From contig NZ_CP180208.1 of NCBI RefSeq assembly GCF_047553045.1, positions 2,294,001 through 2,358,000 of the forward strand: 64,000 bases of DNA, given 5' to 3'. The notes under the pieces are model-generated. The model ran no database searches and was not told where the DNA came from. It worked only from the letters and a program-made list of their open reading frames with translations. This document shows, piece after piece, positions 24,574-33,919 of this stretch. Source of the DNA: Sphingomonas_L flavalba_A (lineage in GTDB: Bacteria > Pseudomonadota > Alphaproteobacteria > Sphingomonadales > Sphingomonadaceae). The stretch's first letter is position 1, and every line of letters starts with the position of its first letter. The position numbers were made by a program, and so were the translations under genes.

Positions 24574-24614
24574 ATTGTGCAAGGGTATCGACACCGAATC
24601 CAATCGATTGTGCA
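24574..24614. promoter_or_regulatory. Direct repeats ATTGTGCA in the mmsA/lysR divergent promoter
   Basis: ATTGTGCA occurs at 24574-24581 and again at 24607-24614, 33 bases apart, about three helical turns on one face of the DNA. Both lie in the 90-base divergent region between mmsA and the LysR gene. LysR regulators usually bind two sites in such positions, so these are candidate recognition and activation sites. Confidence 0.45.
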
Positions 24615-24623
24615 GAAACACCG

Positions 24624-25505
24624 ATGCTCTCGACTGAACACCTGGCCGCTTTTCTGGCCGTCATGCGCAACGGCAACGCCATCGGCGCGGCACGCAGGCT
24701 CGGCGTCGATCATTCCACCGTCACACGGCGGCTCGATGCGCTTGAAAAATCACTAAACGTCAGATTGTTCGATCGTTCGCCGCGCGGCTTCGCGCCGACC
24801 GACGCGGCGGGTTTGCTGCTGATCGAAGCCGAACGCGTCGAACGCGCCCTGCTCAACGCCGCAAGCATCGTCGCCGATCGCTCGGCCGACGTGTCGGGCA
24901 CAGTGCGTCTGGCGACACCGGAAATATTCGGCACCGCTCTGGTCGCCCCCCATGTCGCCCGCCTGACCCGGGATCACCCCGGCATTCTGCTCGAACTCGT
25001 GCCGGAAAGCAGATCGTTCAGCCTGTCCCGGCGCGAAGCCGACATCGCGATAATGGTGCGCAAGCCGCCGCGCGGACGCCTGGTGACCCGCCGCCTCGCC
25101 GACTACACGGTGGCGCTTTATGCAGCGGAATCCTACCTCGCCGCGCATCCGCCGATTCAGAAGGCCGAGGATTTGCGCGATCACGCTTTCGTGTCGTTCG
25201 TCGAAGAACTCGCTCCTTTTCCGGAACTGGTCGCGCTCGATCAGCTGGTTCCCTTTGCCCGGATTGCTTTCCGGTCGAGCAGCAGCCTCGCCCAGCAGGC
25301 GGCGGTCAAGGCGGGCGTGGGGATCGGGGCTTTGCACCGGCTGGCCGCCGATGACGATCCCGGGCTGGTCCGGGTGCTGCCCGAACTTGCTGTGCAGCGA
25401 AGCTACTGGCTTGTCGTGCACGCCGATCTCAGGCGGCTTCCCGCGGTTCGCGCCGTCATCGCCTTCCTCGAAAGCATCGTTATCCTGCAAAGCGGCCGGC
25501 TATAA
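24624..25505 (+). CDS. LysR-family transcriptional regulator
   Basis: The 293-residue protein has the typical LysR winged helix-turn-helix in residues 1-60 (STEHLAAFLAVMRNGNAIGAARRLGVDHSTVTRRLDALEKSLNVRLFDRS) and a periplasmic-binding-like effector domain after residue 90, beginning GTVRLATPEIFGTALVAP. The start is the ATG at 24624; the in-frame extension to 24516 would run into mmsA. It diverges from mmsA by 90 bases, the classic arrangement in which a LysR protein controls the opposite gene and itself. The effector is unknown; an intermediate of the mmsA branch is likely. It is convergent with an acyl-CoA ligase gene 219 bases downstream. Confidence 0.93.
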   Translation: MLSTEHLAAFLAVMRNGNAIGAARRLGVDHSTVTRRLDALEKSLNVRLFDRSPRGFAPTDAAGLLLIEAERVERALLNAASIVADRSADVSGTVRLATPEIFGTALVAPHVARLTRDHPGILLELVPESRSFSLSRREADIAIMVRKPPRGRLVTRRLADYTVALYAAESYLAAHPPIQKAEDLRDHAFVSFVEELAPFPELVALDQLVPFARIAFRSSSSLAQQAAVKAGVGIGALHRLAADDDPGLVRVLPELAVQRSYWLVVHADLRRLPAVRAVIAFLESIVILQSGRL

Positions 25506-25724
25506 TTCCCGCTCCGTTGACACGCCCACCAAAGAAATGACTTTTTTGCTCTGCGGGAGGAAGGGCCACCAAAGCGCGATGGACATGCATATCCATGGCG
25601 AACGCTTCCGCGCACCTACCGCGCTCCCGGTCGTCTTTGCCCCGTCCTGAGGATCAGCATCCGGACGCGCGCTTGCCCGAACCCCGCGGCGCCTGTTTCT
25701 CTTCGCCGCGCGCATGACCGGGCA

Positions 25725-27215
25725 TCATCCATCTTCGCCTTTCGCGTCAGCTTCGAACAGCATCCTGACCGCGACACGGTCGATCTTCAGCGACGCATTT
25801 CGCGGCAAGGCGGTTACGATCCGCCAGCGCGCCGGCACCTGGGTCGCATAGAGCGTCTGCCGAACATGGCGTACCAGGGCGCCGATATCGGGCGAAAGGA
25901 CGCCACCCCGCATCACGACCGCCGCAGCCGGAACCTCGCCGAGCCGCGCGTCAGGCACGCCAACCACCGCCACCTCGTCGATATCGGCATGGCGCATCAA
26001 CACCGCCTCGATCGTTTCCGGCACTATCTTGAACCCGCCCCGGTTGATCGCGCCATCGGCGCGTCCATGAAGATAAAGGAACCCGTCGCCGTCGATCGCC
26101 CCCAGATCGGTCGTCGGAATCCAGTCTGGACCCATTCTCGCCGATCTGACCTCCACCAGCCCAATCTCGGCGGGCGGGACCTGATGATCCGATTGCGGAT
26201 GGCGGATCCGCACCGCATTGCCGGCATAGGGCCGACCGACACTGCCGAGTTTCGCCTCGCCATACCGTTCGCGATCCGCCAGCGTCACCTGGGTTACCGG
26301 CCCTCCGAATTCGGTCGCACCATAAGCCAGCAGGACGGGCACGCCGAACCGGCGCTCAAACGCACGCTGGGTCTCTACCGCCAGCGGCGCGGCGCCCGTC
26401 ATGACGAAGTTGAGGCTGGAAAGGTCCCTGGGCGCAATGTTCGCGGACAGAGCCATGCTGATCCCGGCCGTCGGTATGGAAGCCGATGCCAGACGATAGC
26501 GCATGACATGCGCATGCCAGTCCGCGATCGTGAAACGGGGAAGCAGAACGACCGGGCGCCCCCCAAGCAATGCCGCCAGCCCCGCCCGCAGACCGGAAAT
26601 GTTGCTCAACGGAAAATAAAGCAGCGCCGGTATCGGATCGGGCGACGGCGCTGCGCCGCCGATATTGTCGCTCACCATCCGTCCGACCTGATCGTAGCCG
26701 AACGGGTGATGTTTGGGCGCGCCAGTGGTGCCGCTTGTCAGCAGCCAGATTCCCGGTGCCTGCCCCGAATCCCCTTCTGCCACAGCGTTGCCGCCGCACA
26801 GCGCGATCCGCTCCTCGTCCAGTTTATGCAGAGCAAAGGCAGCCAGCCCCGCGCCGCGCGCCGCAGCCTCGATCGGCGCGCCGAAATCGCTGCGATCACA
26901 AACGAAGCCGGTAAGGCGGTGCCGCGCCATGTCCTGCGCCATTCCGCTCTGCGACTGGTAGCTGTGGATCATCACGACCGTGACCTCACGCGACAGCAGC
27001 GCGATCAGGGCGATCAGCGAGGACGGGCGATTGCGCGGCGCGAAACCGACGCGCGCGCCCGCAGCGATACCGCCCGCGTCGAGCCAGGCGTTCAGGTCAT
27101 CGACAAGCCCGCGATAATCCCGCCACGGCCGCCAACGCCCCTCGAAGCAGATCGCGGGGTCACCGTCCGCCGGCATCCGGCCGATAAACGCGCGGCAGAG
27201 CGAATGCAGGGTCAA
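25725..27215 (-). CDS. AMP-dependent acyl-CoA ligase
   Basis: The protein of about 496 residues is an adenylate-forming ligase. It has the phosphate-binding TSGTTGAPK (160-168), LLAYGATEFGGPVTQV for adenine binding, PTTDLGAIDGDGFLYLHGRADGAINRGGFKI for the hinge, and a C-terminal LKIDR. It activates a carboxylic acid as acyl-AMP and then CoA ester. No ATG fits; a TTG at 27215 (TTGACCCTGCAT) lies about eight bases after AGGGAG and 24 bases after the stop of the upstream ligase, giving a family-like N-terminus. The two adjacent ligases differ in sequence and probably act on different acids of one pathway. Confidence 0.88.
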   Translation of the reverse strand: MTLHSLCRAFIGRMPADGDPAICFEGRWRPWRDYRGLVDDLNAWLDAGGIAAGARVGFAPRNRPSSLIALIALLSREVTVVMIHSYQSQSGMAQDMARHRLTGFVCDRSDFGAPIEAAARGAGLAAFALHKLDEERIALCGGNAVAEGDSGQAPGIWLLTSGTTGAPKHHPFGYDQVGRMVSDNIGGAAPSPDPIPALLYFPLSNISGLRAGLAALLGGRPVVLLPRFTIADWHAHVMRYRLASASIPTAGISMALSANIAPRDLSSLNFVMTGAAPLAVETQRAFERRFGVPVLLAYGATEFGGPVTQVTLADRERYGEAKLGSVGRPYAGNAVRIRHPQSDHQVPPAEIGLVEVRSARMGPDWIPTTDLGAIDGDGFLYLHGRADGAINRGGFKIVPETIEAVLMRHADIDEVAVVGVPDARLGEVPAAAVVMRGGVLSPDIGALVRHVRQTLYATQVPARWRIVTALPRNASLKIDRVAVRMLFEADAKGEDG

Positions 27216-27238
27216 ACGGCATCTCCCTCGCGTGGCAT

Positions 27239-28867
27239 TCAGCCGGTCAGTCGCTCGCGCCTTATCTTGATACCCGCCGCCTCCCGGTCCCATGTCCCGG
27301 CCACCAGCCCGGTGTCGCGCAACGCAACCTTGGTCACCTTGTTGGTCGCGTTGCGCGGTAGCGCATCGACGACGCGAACATAACGCGGCACCATGTAATG
27401 CGGGATGCGCGGCACAAGGAACGCGATCAAGGCGGCCGGATCGAACGGCGCGCGTTCATCCGGTTCAACCACCGCCATCACCTCTTCGCCCCCGCCGCTC
27501 TCGTCCGCAACGCCGACGACAGCCACATCGCGGACGAACCCGCTGCTTCTGATCTCCGCCTCAAGTTCCAGCGAGGATATATTTTCGCCGCGACGCCGGA
27601 TCACGTCCTTGTTACGATCCACGAAGAACAAGTCGCCATCCGCATCCCTGCGGAAAATGTCGCCGGTATGAAACCAGCCGTTCCGCCACGCCCTGGTCGT
27701 CGCCTCCGCATCATCGGCATAACCGTCGTTCAAAACCCAGGGCAACGCCGCGCGGATAATCAGTTCGCCGGGAAGCCCTGGCGCGACCTCGCAATCGAAT
27801 GCATCGACCAGCCGCCCTTCCAGTCCGCTGCGCAGCCGGCCAACGCTACGGTCCTTGGCGGGATTGAGTTCGGACACGGCAATACCGGACGCCTCGCTCA
27901 TGCCATAGGCCGCGAACAGATCGCAGCCAAGCCGCTTCGAGAAGCGGCGCGCGACCGCGTCGAGCGACGTGACCAGGCAGATACGGAACCGGTGCGCCGG
28001 CAACGCGGCAGCGCCATCGCTTGCCTGCAGGATCATGTTCATCCACGCGCTGTTCAAACCCGCAGCGGTGGTGGCCCCGGTTCGGGCGACCACATCCAGA
28101 AATTCGGCCGGCTTGAAACTCTCAGCGAGGCTGATCGACGCACCGGCGGACAGCGCGCCGGTCAACGCCCCCAGCGCGGCGATGTGAAACAGCGGCAGCA
28201 TCAGGAACATGCGGTCGTCCGGCCGCAGAAAACCGTAATGCGTGCGCCCAAGCGTCCACAACTGCGCCGCCGTGACCCGCACGCCTTTCGACGCACCGGT
28301 CGTACCCGACGTGAACACGATGACCGCAATATGCCATGGATGAACCACCGCGGGCGCGACGACCCCACCCCCATCGATGTCGGCATCATCAAGGACGCGG
28401 ATTCCACGCTTCTCCAGCGAACAGGCGCCGCTGGTGAGAATTTGGGTCACGCCACCGGTGTCGATCCCGTCCAGCCGCGCGACCAGGTCCGGGTGCGCGC
28501 ACAGCAGCGTCGCGCCGCTCTTGCGAAGCGCGTGGCTCAGAAAGTTGCCGCGCAACGCGATGTTGAATAGCGCCGCCGTTGCGCCAAGCATGGAACAGGC
28601 GAGCAGCGCCCGCACCATCATGAAGCCATTCGGGTACCACAATGCGACGACACTGCCGGCATCCACGCCCAGCGTGCGCATGCGCGAGGCCAGCGCGCGA
28701 ACCTCCGCCGCTGCGTTCGCGTTGCGCCAGACGGAGCCGTCCTCCCAGACGACGAAGACCCCTTCGGGATCATCCCGCGCCCGCGCGATCAGTTGCGCCG
28801 CGTGGGAACATTCGTCGCCGGCCGGCAGGCGGGCATCAAACCAGGGAGGAACGCTCGCTTCAATCAT
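27239..28867 (-). CDS. AMP-dependent acyl-CoA ligase
   Basis: The 542-residue protein has the adenylate-forming core: VFTSGTTGASKG (about 185-195), LFAAYGMSEASGIAVSE, WFHTGDIFRRDADGDLFFVDRNKDVIRRRGENISSLELE for the hinge region, and a C-terminal LPRNATNKVTK with the adenylation lysine. The general pattern is that of fatty-acid or crotonobetaine/carnitine-type ligases. I chose the ATG at 28867; the frame stays open further upstream without family similarity. It is the first gene of a two-ligase unit, and the CAGGTATCTC motif lies about 20 bases upstream of the start. Substrate unknown. Confidence 0.9.
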   Translation of the reverse strand: MIEASVPPWFDARLPAGDECSHAAQLIARARDDPEGVFVVWEDGSVWRNANAAAEVRALASRMRTLGVDAGSVVALWYPNGFMMVRALLACSMLGATAALFNIALRGNFLSHALRKSGATLLCAHPDLVARLDGIDTGGVTQILTSGACSLEKRGIRVLDDADIDGGGVVAPAVVHPWHIAVIVFTSGTTGASKGVRVTAAQLWTLGRTHYGFLRPDDRMFLMLPLFHIAALGALTGALSAGASISLAESFKPAEFLDVVARTGATTAAGLNSAWMNMILQASDGAAALPAHRFRICLVTSLDAVARRFSKRLGCDLFAAYGMSEASGIAVSELNPAKDRSVGRLRSGLEGRLVDAFDCEVAPGLPGELIIRAALPWVLNDGYADDAEATTRAWRNGWFHTGDIFRRDADGDLFFVDRNKDVIRRRGENISSLELEAEIRSSGFVRDVAVVGVADESGGGEEVMAVVEPDERAPFDPAALIAFLVPRIPHYMVPRYVRVVDALPRNATNKVTKVALRDTGLVAGTWDREAAGIKIRRERLTG

Positions 28868-29338
28868 CGATGCGCAAACCCGCAAATGAGATACCTGAAT
28901 TGTGTTACCCGTCGTGCAATGCCTTGGCAATGGCCGCTGGGCCGCCAAGGCAGGCAACAGGTCATTCATTTAAATGTTTGACAATCGGCTCGCCGTGCTT
29001 GAGCTTGAAACCCAGAACGATGCCGGCAGCGATCGGCATCTCGGTTGGAGAGCATCTGATGAAGGATGATGCGAAAGGCACGCGCAACAGCGTTATCGTC
29101 AATCGATACGCGGCGCAGCGCCATGTATCCCCTCTTCCGCAGAGAGCGCGCAATGCCAAGGCGCCGGTGACCGCGGTTGAGGACGACGCCACCTTCGTCT
29201 TTCGGCAAGCCTGCCAAATGCTTTTCTGACTCCATCGGGGACCGCCCCTGTTTGCGCAAGATTAGCCGGTGGCGGGATCGTGTCCAGAGAAGCCAGGGTA
29301 GAAAGCGGCGGAATTGAGCGGCCGACCAGGAGATTCGC
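28868..29338. other. Intergenic region, no gene supported
   Basis: These 471 bases separate the divergent acyl-CoA ligase and aldo/keto reductase genes. The CAGGTATCTC motif (site C, reverse strand 28888-28897) is near the ligase start, and AGGAG just before 29339 is the reductase ribosome site. Short open frames exist on both strands but none has a good ribosome site or recognisable similarity. A decayed gene in the middle cannot be excluded. Confidence 0.5.
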
Positions 29339-30418
29339 ATGGGGATCGCTCGATATGTGACGCTCGGCCGATCGGGCCTTCGTGTAAGCCCCATCTGCCT
29401 CGGCGCCATGACCTTCGGTGAAGACAATGGCTGGGGGTCAAGCGTCGACGAATCCGAACGGATCATGGACCGGTTCGTCGAACGCGGCGGCAACTTCATC
29501 GATACCGCCAACGTCTACACCCGCAGTCATTCGGAAAAGATCATCGGCGACCATCTGGGCCGTGATCCGTCAAAACGCGATCGCATGGTCATCGCCACCA
29601 AGTTCAGTTGCAATCTGTATTCCGGCGACCCGAACGGTGGGGGTTCCGGCCGAAAATCGATCATTGCCGCATGCGAGCAGTCGCTTCGGCGGCTTCGTAC
29701 CGACTATATCGATCTCTATTGGCTGCATAACTGGGACGTGCACACGCCGATCGAAGAGACGATGTCCGCGCTGGACACTCTCGTGCGCGCTGGGAAAGTC
29801 CGGTATATCGGCGTTTCCGACACGCCGGCCTGGAAAGTCGCGCAGGCAAATCTCATCGCGCATTTTCGCGGCTGGGCACCCTTTATCGGCCTGCAGATCG
29901 AATACTCGCTGCTCGAACGTTCGGTGGAAGCGGATTTCCTGCCCATGGCCGAGGAATTCGGTCTTGGAATCACCCCGTGGAGCCCGCTCAGAGGCGGCGC
30001 GCTCAGCGGCAAATACCGCCGCGACAACGCGGATCAGGTCAAGCCGGATCGCGGGGCGTTGACCGAACGCGCGCTGAACGAACACACTTACGCGGTCATC
30101 GACGAGCTGGATGCGATCGCCCAAGCACTGGACACGAGCATTGCCACGGTTGCACTCGCATGGGTGCAATCCCGGCCCGGCGTGACATCGACGATCATCG
30201 GCGCCCGGCGGATCGAACAGCTCGACGAGAACCTCAGGTCGCTGGACCTATCCCTGCCTGAAGCGGCGCTGGAGCGCCTCGACCAGCTGACTCGCCCCAC
30301 CCTGGGCTTTCCGCACAGGATGCTGCCGCTTCTTCCCGGCATGCACAATGGCGGAACGTCGATCAACGGCGTGTATGCACAATCGACCGTCATGCCGCCC
30401 GGCGCCAAACCTTATTAG
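29339..30418 (+). CDS. Aldo/keto reductase
   Basis: The 359-residue protein is an aldo/keto reductase of the bacterial AKR11/12-like type: LGRSGLRVSPICLGAMTFGE at the N-terminus and the catalytic tetrad Asp55 (FIDTANVY), Tyr60, Lys88 (VIATKFS) and His130 (LYWLHNWD). The late IIGARRIEQLDENLRSLDLSL is the NADPH-binding segment. It reduces carbonyls to alcohols or the reverse. The ATG follows AGGAGATTCGC. The C-terminal 45 residues (HRMLPLLPGMHNGGTSINGVYAQS) extend past the usual end, as in many close relatives. It is a single gene in its own unit and may act on a ketone or aldehyde of the surrounding pathway. Confidence 0.93.
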   Translation: MGIARYVTLGRSGLRVSPICLGAMTFGEDNGWGSSVDESERIMDRFVERGGNFIDTANVYTRSHSEKIIGDHLGRDPSKRDRMVIATKFSCNLYSGDPNGGGSGRKSIIAACEQSLRRLRTDYIDLYWLHNWDVHTPIEETMSALDTLVRAGKVRYIGVSDTPAWKVAQANLIAHFRGWAPFIGLQIEYSLLERSVEADFLPMAEEFGLGITPWSPLRGGALSGKYRRDNADQVKPDRGALTERALNEHTYAVIDELDAIAQALDTSIATVALAWVQSRPGVTSTIIGARRIEQLDENLRSLDLSLPEAALERLDQLTRPTLGFPHRMLPLLPGMHNGGTSINGVYAQSTVMPPGAKPY

Positions 30419-30743
30419 TCGCCGCACCACGTCGCATTGGGGATAAACCGCATACGGCCTCCCTTCGGATTTGCCGCCGGCACGCCGGCCACGCACACCG
30501 CAAGCGGCGCGAGCGGACTGGCGGCCGCATCCAACCGCGCTACAACGATATGAAAATCCCGGAGAAAATTCCGGGCCAGCCGCATTGTCCGAACCGGCCG
30601 ATGGACGACACCGGCCCGGGCAGAACCATGCCCAAGCCGACCTTGCATTCAAAGGTTTGAACCTTGGCGATTAACCCTTCCCACGCATGCTTCCGCCAGT
30701 TAATCAGTTAGATCAATAGTGGCACATCGAGCGGAGATAAGGG
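30419..30743. other. Intergenic region, no gene supported
   Basis: Between the aldo/keto reductase stop and the short frame at 30744 I see no gene with a ribosome site or family similarity. An AT-richer stretch near 30695-30725 (CCAGTTAATCAGTTAGATC) is a likely promoter region for the MFS transporter unit. No convincing hairpin terminator follows the reductase. Confidence 0.4.
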
Positions 30744-30818
30744 ATGAAACGTGCTGTCGCCGCCCATGAGCTTCAGAACCGCTTATTTCCGCGCCGCCCG
30801 CTCGGGTGCGCCCGCTGA
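30744..30818 (+). CDS. Possible 24-codon leader ORF coupled to MFS gene
   Basis: An ATG at 30744 behind GGAGATAAGGG opens a 24-residue frame (MKRAVAAHELQNRLFPRRPL then GCAR) that ends in a TGA overlapping the MFS transporter ATG (TGATG). The MFS start has no ribosome site of its own, so the short frame could deliver ribosomes to it. Whether the peptide matters is unknown; alternatively the transporter starts at the in-frame GTG at 30806. Confidence 0.4.
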   Translation: MKRAVAAHELQNRLFPRRPLGCAR

Positions 30819-32224
30819 TGGACGACACCCGCAATTACCGTATCGCCCTCGCCGCGCTGCTGCTGGCGGAAATGACCTTCGCGTTCGAGATCGCCACGAT
30901 CTATGCGGCGCAAAGAGCACTCATCGAAGAATTGCGCGATCCGGTGCTGTTCGGCTGGCTCGTCACCTGCCCCATGATCATCGGCGCCGCCCTTTCAGCG
31001 GTGATCGGGCGGCTGGGCGACCTTTACGGCCGGCGCAACCTGCTCATCGCCGTGATGCTGATCGGAAGTGTCGGCTCGGTCGCGGCCTTTGTCTCGGAAA
31101 ATTACGCGATGTTGCTGGCGGGCCGCACGTTACAAGGTTTCACGCACGGGGTGCTGCCGCTCGCGGTCGGCCTGGTCCGCGAACAATTTCCCAAAAATCG
31201 CGTCTCGATGAGCATCGGCCTCATCGCTTCCAGCGCGACCGCCGGCTCGGCTGCCGGGCTGGTCTTGGGCGGCCTGCTTGTCGACACCTTCTCCTGGCGC
31301 GCAATTTTCGCGGCCAGCGCGATCTTCGGCGTCGTCGCGTCCGCAGCGGTTCTGGCGACATTCCCGAAACCGTCGCCAGTCAAGCGTATGGAAACCAGGA
31401 TCGACTGGTTCTCCGGCCTGCTATTCGCACCGGGCATCATTCTGGTGCTGTTGGCGATCAGCAACATTCCCCGCTGGGGCATTGCCGATTGGAAGACTAT
31501 CGCCAGCGCCGTCAGTGGTGTCGTTCTGGTAACCTGGTGGACCCTCAGCAGCCTGCGATCACCCAATCCGCTGATCAGCGTACGGCTGTTGGGCATCCGG
31601 GAATTTCTGTTCGCCAACCTGTCGTTCGCCATGATCACGATGGGTGCGCTGCAATTGATCCTGGTCTTTTCCCTCCTGCTGCAGGCACCGACCTGGACCG
31701 GTATCGGGCTTGGCGTCTCGGCCACCGTGGCCGGATTGGTGAAGCTGCCTTCGAATGTTACCTCGCTCACATCCGGGCCGTTCGGCGCGTGGCTGATCGA
31801 CAGGTTCGGCGCGAGAGCCGCGATGATGACCGGCGCCGCCATTTCAATGGTCGGCTGGATACTCGCGATTTTCTTCCACGATGGGGTGCTTCAGGTCGGC
31901 GCGGTGCTCATCCTTATTTCGTTCGGTTCGACGATGATGTTCGCGGTGTTGCCGATGATCGTAGCCAAGGTCGTGCCGCTTGATCGAACCAGCGAGGCCA
32001 TCGGCGTGTCGGCCGTGATCCGCGGCATGGCCATGGGAATCGGCGTGCAGATCATCTCCGTCCTGCTTGCGAGTTCTACTGCAACCGGGCCGGGGGGCAC
32101 CTCATTCCCCACTCAGGAAGCCTTCTTGATGACGTTCGTCGTCATCGCCGGCATGTGCGCGATCGCCATACTTGCCGCCCTGCCGCTTTCGAAACGGGCG
32201 GCACCGACACCGGCCGCTGCCTGA
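30818..32224 (+). CDS. MFS transporter, DHA2-like drug/metabolite exporter
   Basis: The 468-residue protein is strongly hydrophobic, with about 12-14 membrane segments starting at YRIALAALLLAEMTFAFEIATIY. It has the MFS motif A between helices 2 and 3 (GRLGDLYGRRNLLIAV) and motif C-like GSAAGLVLGGLLVDTFSWRAIF in helix 5, which is typical of antiporters of the drug:proton type. It should sit in the inner membrane and export, or less likely import, a small molecule. It lies upstream of an acyl-CoA ligase and an isomerase on the same strand, so it may move the pathway substrate or relieve toxicity. The preferred start is 30818; GTG at 30806 is an alternative. Confidence 0.9.
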   Translation: MDDTRNYRIALAALLLAEMTFAFEIATIYAAQRALIEELRDPVLFGWLVTCPMIIGAALSAVIGRLGDLYGRRNLLIAVMLIGSVGSVAAFVSENYAMLLAGRTLQGFTHGVLPLAVGLVREQFPKNRVSMSIGLIASSATAGSAAGLVLGGLLVDTFSWRAIFAASAIFGVVASAAVLATFPKPSPVKRMETRIDWFSGLLFAPGIILVLLAISNIPRWGIADWKTIASAVSGVVLVTWWTLSSLRSPNPLISVRLLGIREFLFANLSFAMITMGALQLILVFSLLLQAPTWTGIGLGVSATVAGLVKLPSNVTSLTSGPFGAWLIDRFGARAAMMTGAAISMVGWILAIFFHDGVLQVGAVLILISFGSTMMFAVLPMIVAKVVPLDRTSEAIGVSAVIRGMAMGIGVQIISVLLASSTATGPGGTSFPTQEAFLMTFVVIAGMCAIAILAALPLSKRAAPTPAAA

Positions 32225-32311
32225 CCGGATCGCGAAAGCACATCCGAACCGCCACCGTCACGCATTGCCTGGCGATGGCCGTACACGATTCACCAGCTTG
32301 ATAGGGCACGC

Positions 32312-32326
32312 TAAACAGGTATATCT
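32312..32326. promoter_or_regulatory. Candidate operator, shared AGGTAT motif (site B)
   Basis: TAAACAGGTATATCT lies 27-41 bases upstream of the ligase start at 32353. It matches site A at 6932-6946 in 14 of 15 bases. The two target genes are on opposite strands, so the motif sits in opposite orientation relative to transcription, which fits an operator better than a promoter box. Confidence 0.4.
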
Positions 32327-32352
32327 TTTCAAAAGAACCGGAGTGGAAATAC

Positions 32353-33873
32353 GTGTCCCGCATCAAGGAATTGAAAGACGCCATTCTGACGATCGATCCG
32401 GCCGCCGAGGCGATCGAGTTCGACGGCGCGTGGTGGACGTGGGGCGATTTGGCGCGTGTCGGGGCCGAGATCGACGCGGCACTGGTCGAGCGCGGCCTTG
32501 GCGAAGGAACGCGCATAGCCGGCATCATGCGCAACCGCCCCGAAATAGCCGGCGGTTTCGCCTATGTGATCGGGGCCGACCGCTGCCTGGTCACACTCAA
32601 TCCGTCACTGCCCGACGAACAGCTTGCGGGTGATATCGTACAGCTTGCGCCGCCGGTTATCTTCGGTACCGCCGCAGATCTGGCGCGGGGCAGCGTGGCG
32701 AAGGCGATCGCCGACATAGGATGCCTCGTCCTGACCCTGCCGTCGGAGCGCGGCCATCGGGTGGAAGTCAGCGGTGGCGCCGGGCTGGGCAACGGCGCAC
32801 TGCACATGGTTTCCGCGCCGGGAACGGCGATCGAGATGCTCACCAGCGGAACGACCGGCAAGCCGAAGCGGGTTCCGCTTTCCCAGCGTGCACTGGAAAG
32901 TTCGCTGCTGAGCGCGGCCGCATTCGAAAAGGGCGGCGAGCGCGGGCGGACATTGCGGCGCGCGGTAGCCATCGTCAACGCGCCCTTCGCGCACATCGCC
33001 GGCGTCTTCGGGTTCATGAACGCGCTGCTGGCGGGCCGTCGCGTCGCGCTGTTGCCCAAGTTTACCGTGGAGAGCTGGGCCGACGCCGTGTTCCGGCACA
33101 AACCCAAAGTCGCAGGCGCGCCGCCCGCGGCGTTGCGGATGATCCTCGATGCGAACATCCCGCGCGAGAAACTCGCCAGCCTTTCAGCCTACCGCACGGG
33201 AACCGCCCCGCTTGACCCCGATCTCGCGGATCAGTTCTTCGAACGTTACGGTATCCCGGTGCTGCAAAATTACAGCGCGACTGAATTCGCCGGTTCCGGG
33301 GCGGGATGGTCGCTCGCCGATTTCAACGAATACGGCAAAGCCAAGCGCGGCAGCGTCGGGCGCATAAACCCTCCGACCGAGGGCCGGATCGTCGATCAGG
33401 ACTCGGGGGCCCCCTTGCCGGCCGGCGCGGTCGGGCTACTGGAACTGCGCGCGGCTCATCTGGGCGACGGCTCCTGGGTGCGCACCACCGACCTTGCGGC
33501 GATCGACGACGACGGGTTTCTCTGGATCAAGGGACGCGCCGACAATGCGATCATCCGCGGGGGGTTCAAGGTGTTCCCCGATGACATCATTCGCGCGATC
33601 GAGACCCATCCCGCCATCCTCGAAGCCGCGGTTGTCGCGTGGCCGGATGAGCGCCTGGGCCAGATACCGGTCGCAGCCTATCTGACGGTCGGCGGCGCCG
33701 CCGCGCCCAGCGACGGAGAGTTGCGCGCCCATCTGCGCGGCCAATTGCTATCCTATCAAATCCCGGCCCACCTGGTTCATCTGACTGAGCTGCCGCGAAC
33801 ACCCTCTCTCAAGGTCAGCCAGCCGGCGCTGCGGAAAATTCTTGAGAGCGAACTCCATCGCGTGGCGGCATGA
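32353..33873 (+). CDS. AMP-dependent acyl-CoA ligase
   Basis: The 506-residue protein is a third adenylate-forming ligase of the island. It has TSGTTGKPKR (from 164), LQNYSATEFAGSGAGW for the adenine site, VRTTDLAAIDDDGFLWIKGRADNAIIRGGFKVFPDDI for the hinge, and LPRTPSLKVSQPALRK with the C-terminal catalytic lysine. The start is a GTG at 32353, about ten bases after GGAG. It is followed after 46 bases by a crotonase of isomerase type, which points to activation of an unsaturated acid and then double-bond migration. It resembles the ligase at 25725-27215 in general layout more than the one at 27239-28867. Confidence 0.9.
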   Translation: MSRIKELKDAILTIDPAAEAIEFDGAWWTWGDLARVGAEIDAALVERGLGEGTRIAGIMRNRPEIAGGFAYVIGADRCLVTLNPSLPDEQLAGDIVQLAPPVIFGTAADLARGSVAKAIADIGCLVLTLPSERGHRVEVSGGAGLGNGALHMVSAPGTAIEMLTSGTTGKPKRVPLSQRALESSLLSAAAFEKGGERGRTLRRAVAIVNAPFAHIAGVFGFMNALLAGRRVALLPKFTVESWADAVFRHKPKVAGAPPAALRMILDANIPREKLASLSAYRTGTAPLDPDLADQFFERYGIPVLQNYSATEFAGSGAGWSLADFNEYGKAKRGSVGRINPPTEGRIVDQDSGAPLPAGAVGLLELRAAHLGDGSWVRTTDLAAIDDDGFLWIKGRADNAIIRGGFKVFPDDIIRAIETHPAILEAAVVAWPDERLGQIPVAAYLTVGGAAAPSDGELRAHLRGQLLSYQIPAHLVHLTELPRTPSLKVSQPALRKILESELHRVAA

Positions 33874-33919
33874 TGGATGAAAGCGGCGCGCGCGGCCCGA
33901 AAATGCCGCGTCAGATCAC

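Noticed and set aside
28962..29511. Minus-strand frames in the gap before the aldo/keto reductase as a degraded gene
   Set aside because: The fragments have no ribosome site and no family that I can name; the longest one runs antisense into the reductase start. Decay of an old gene is possible but not supported.
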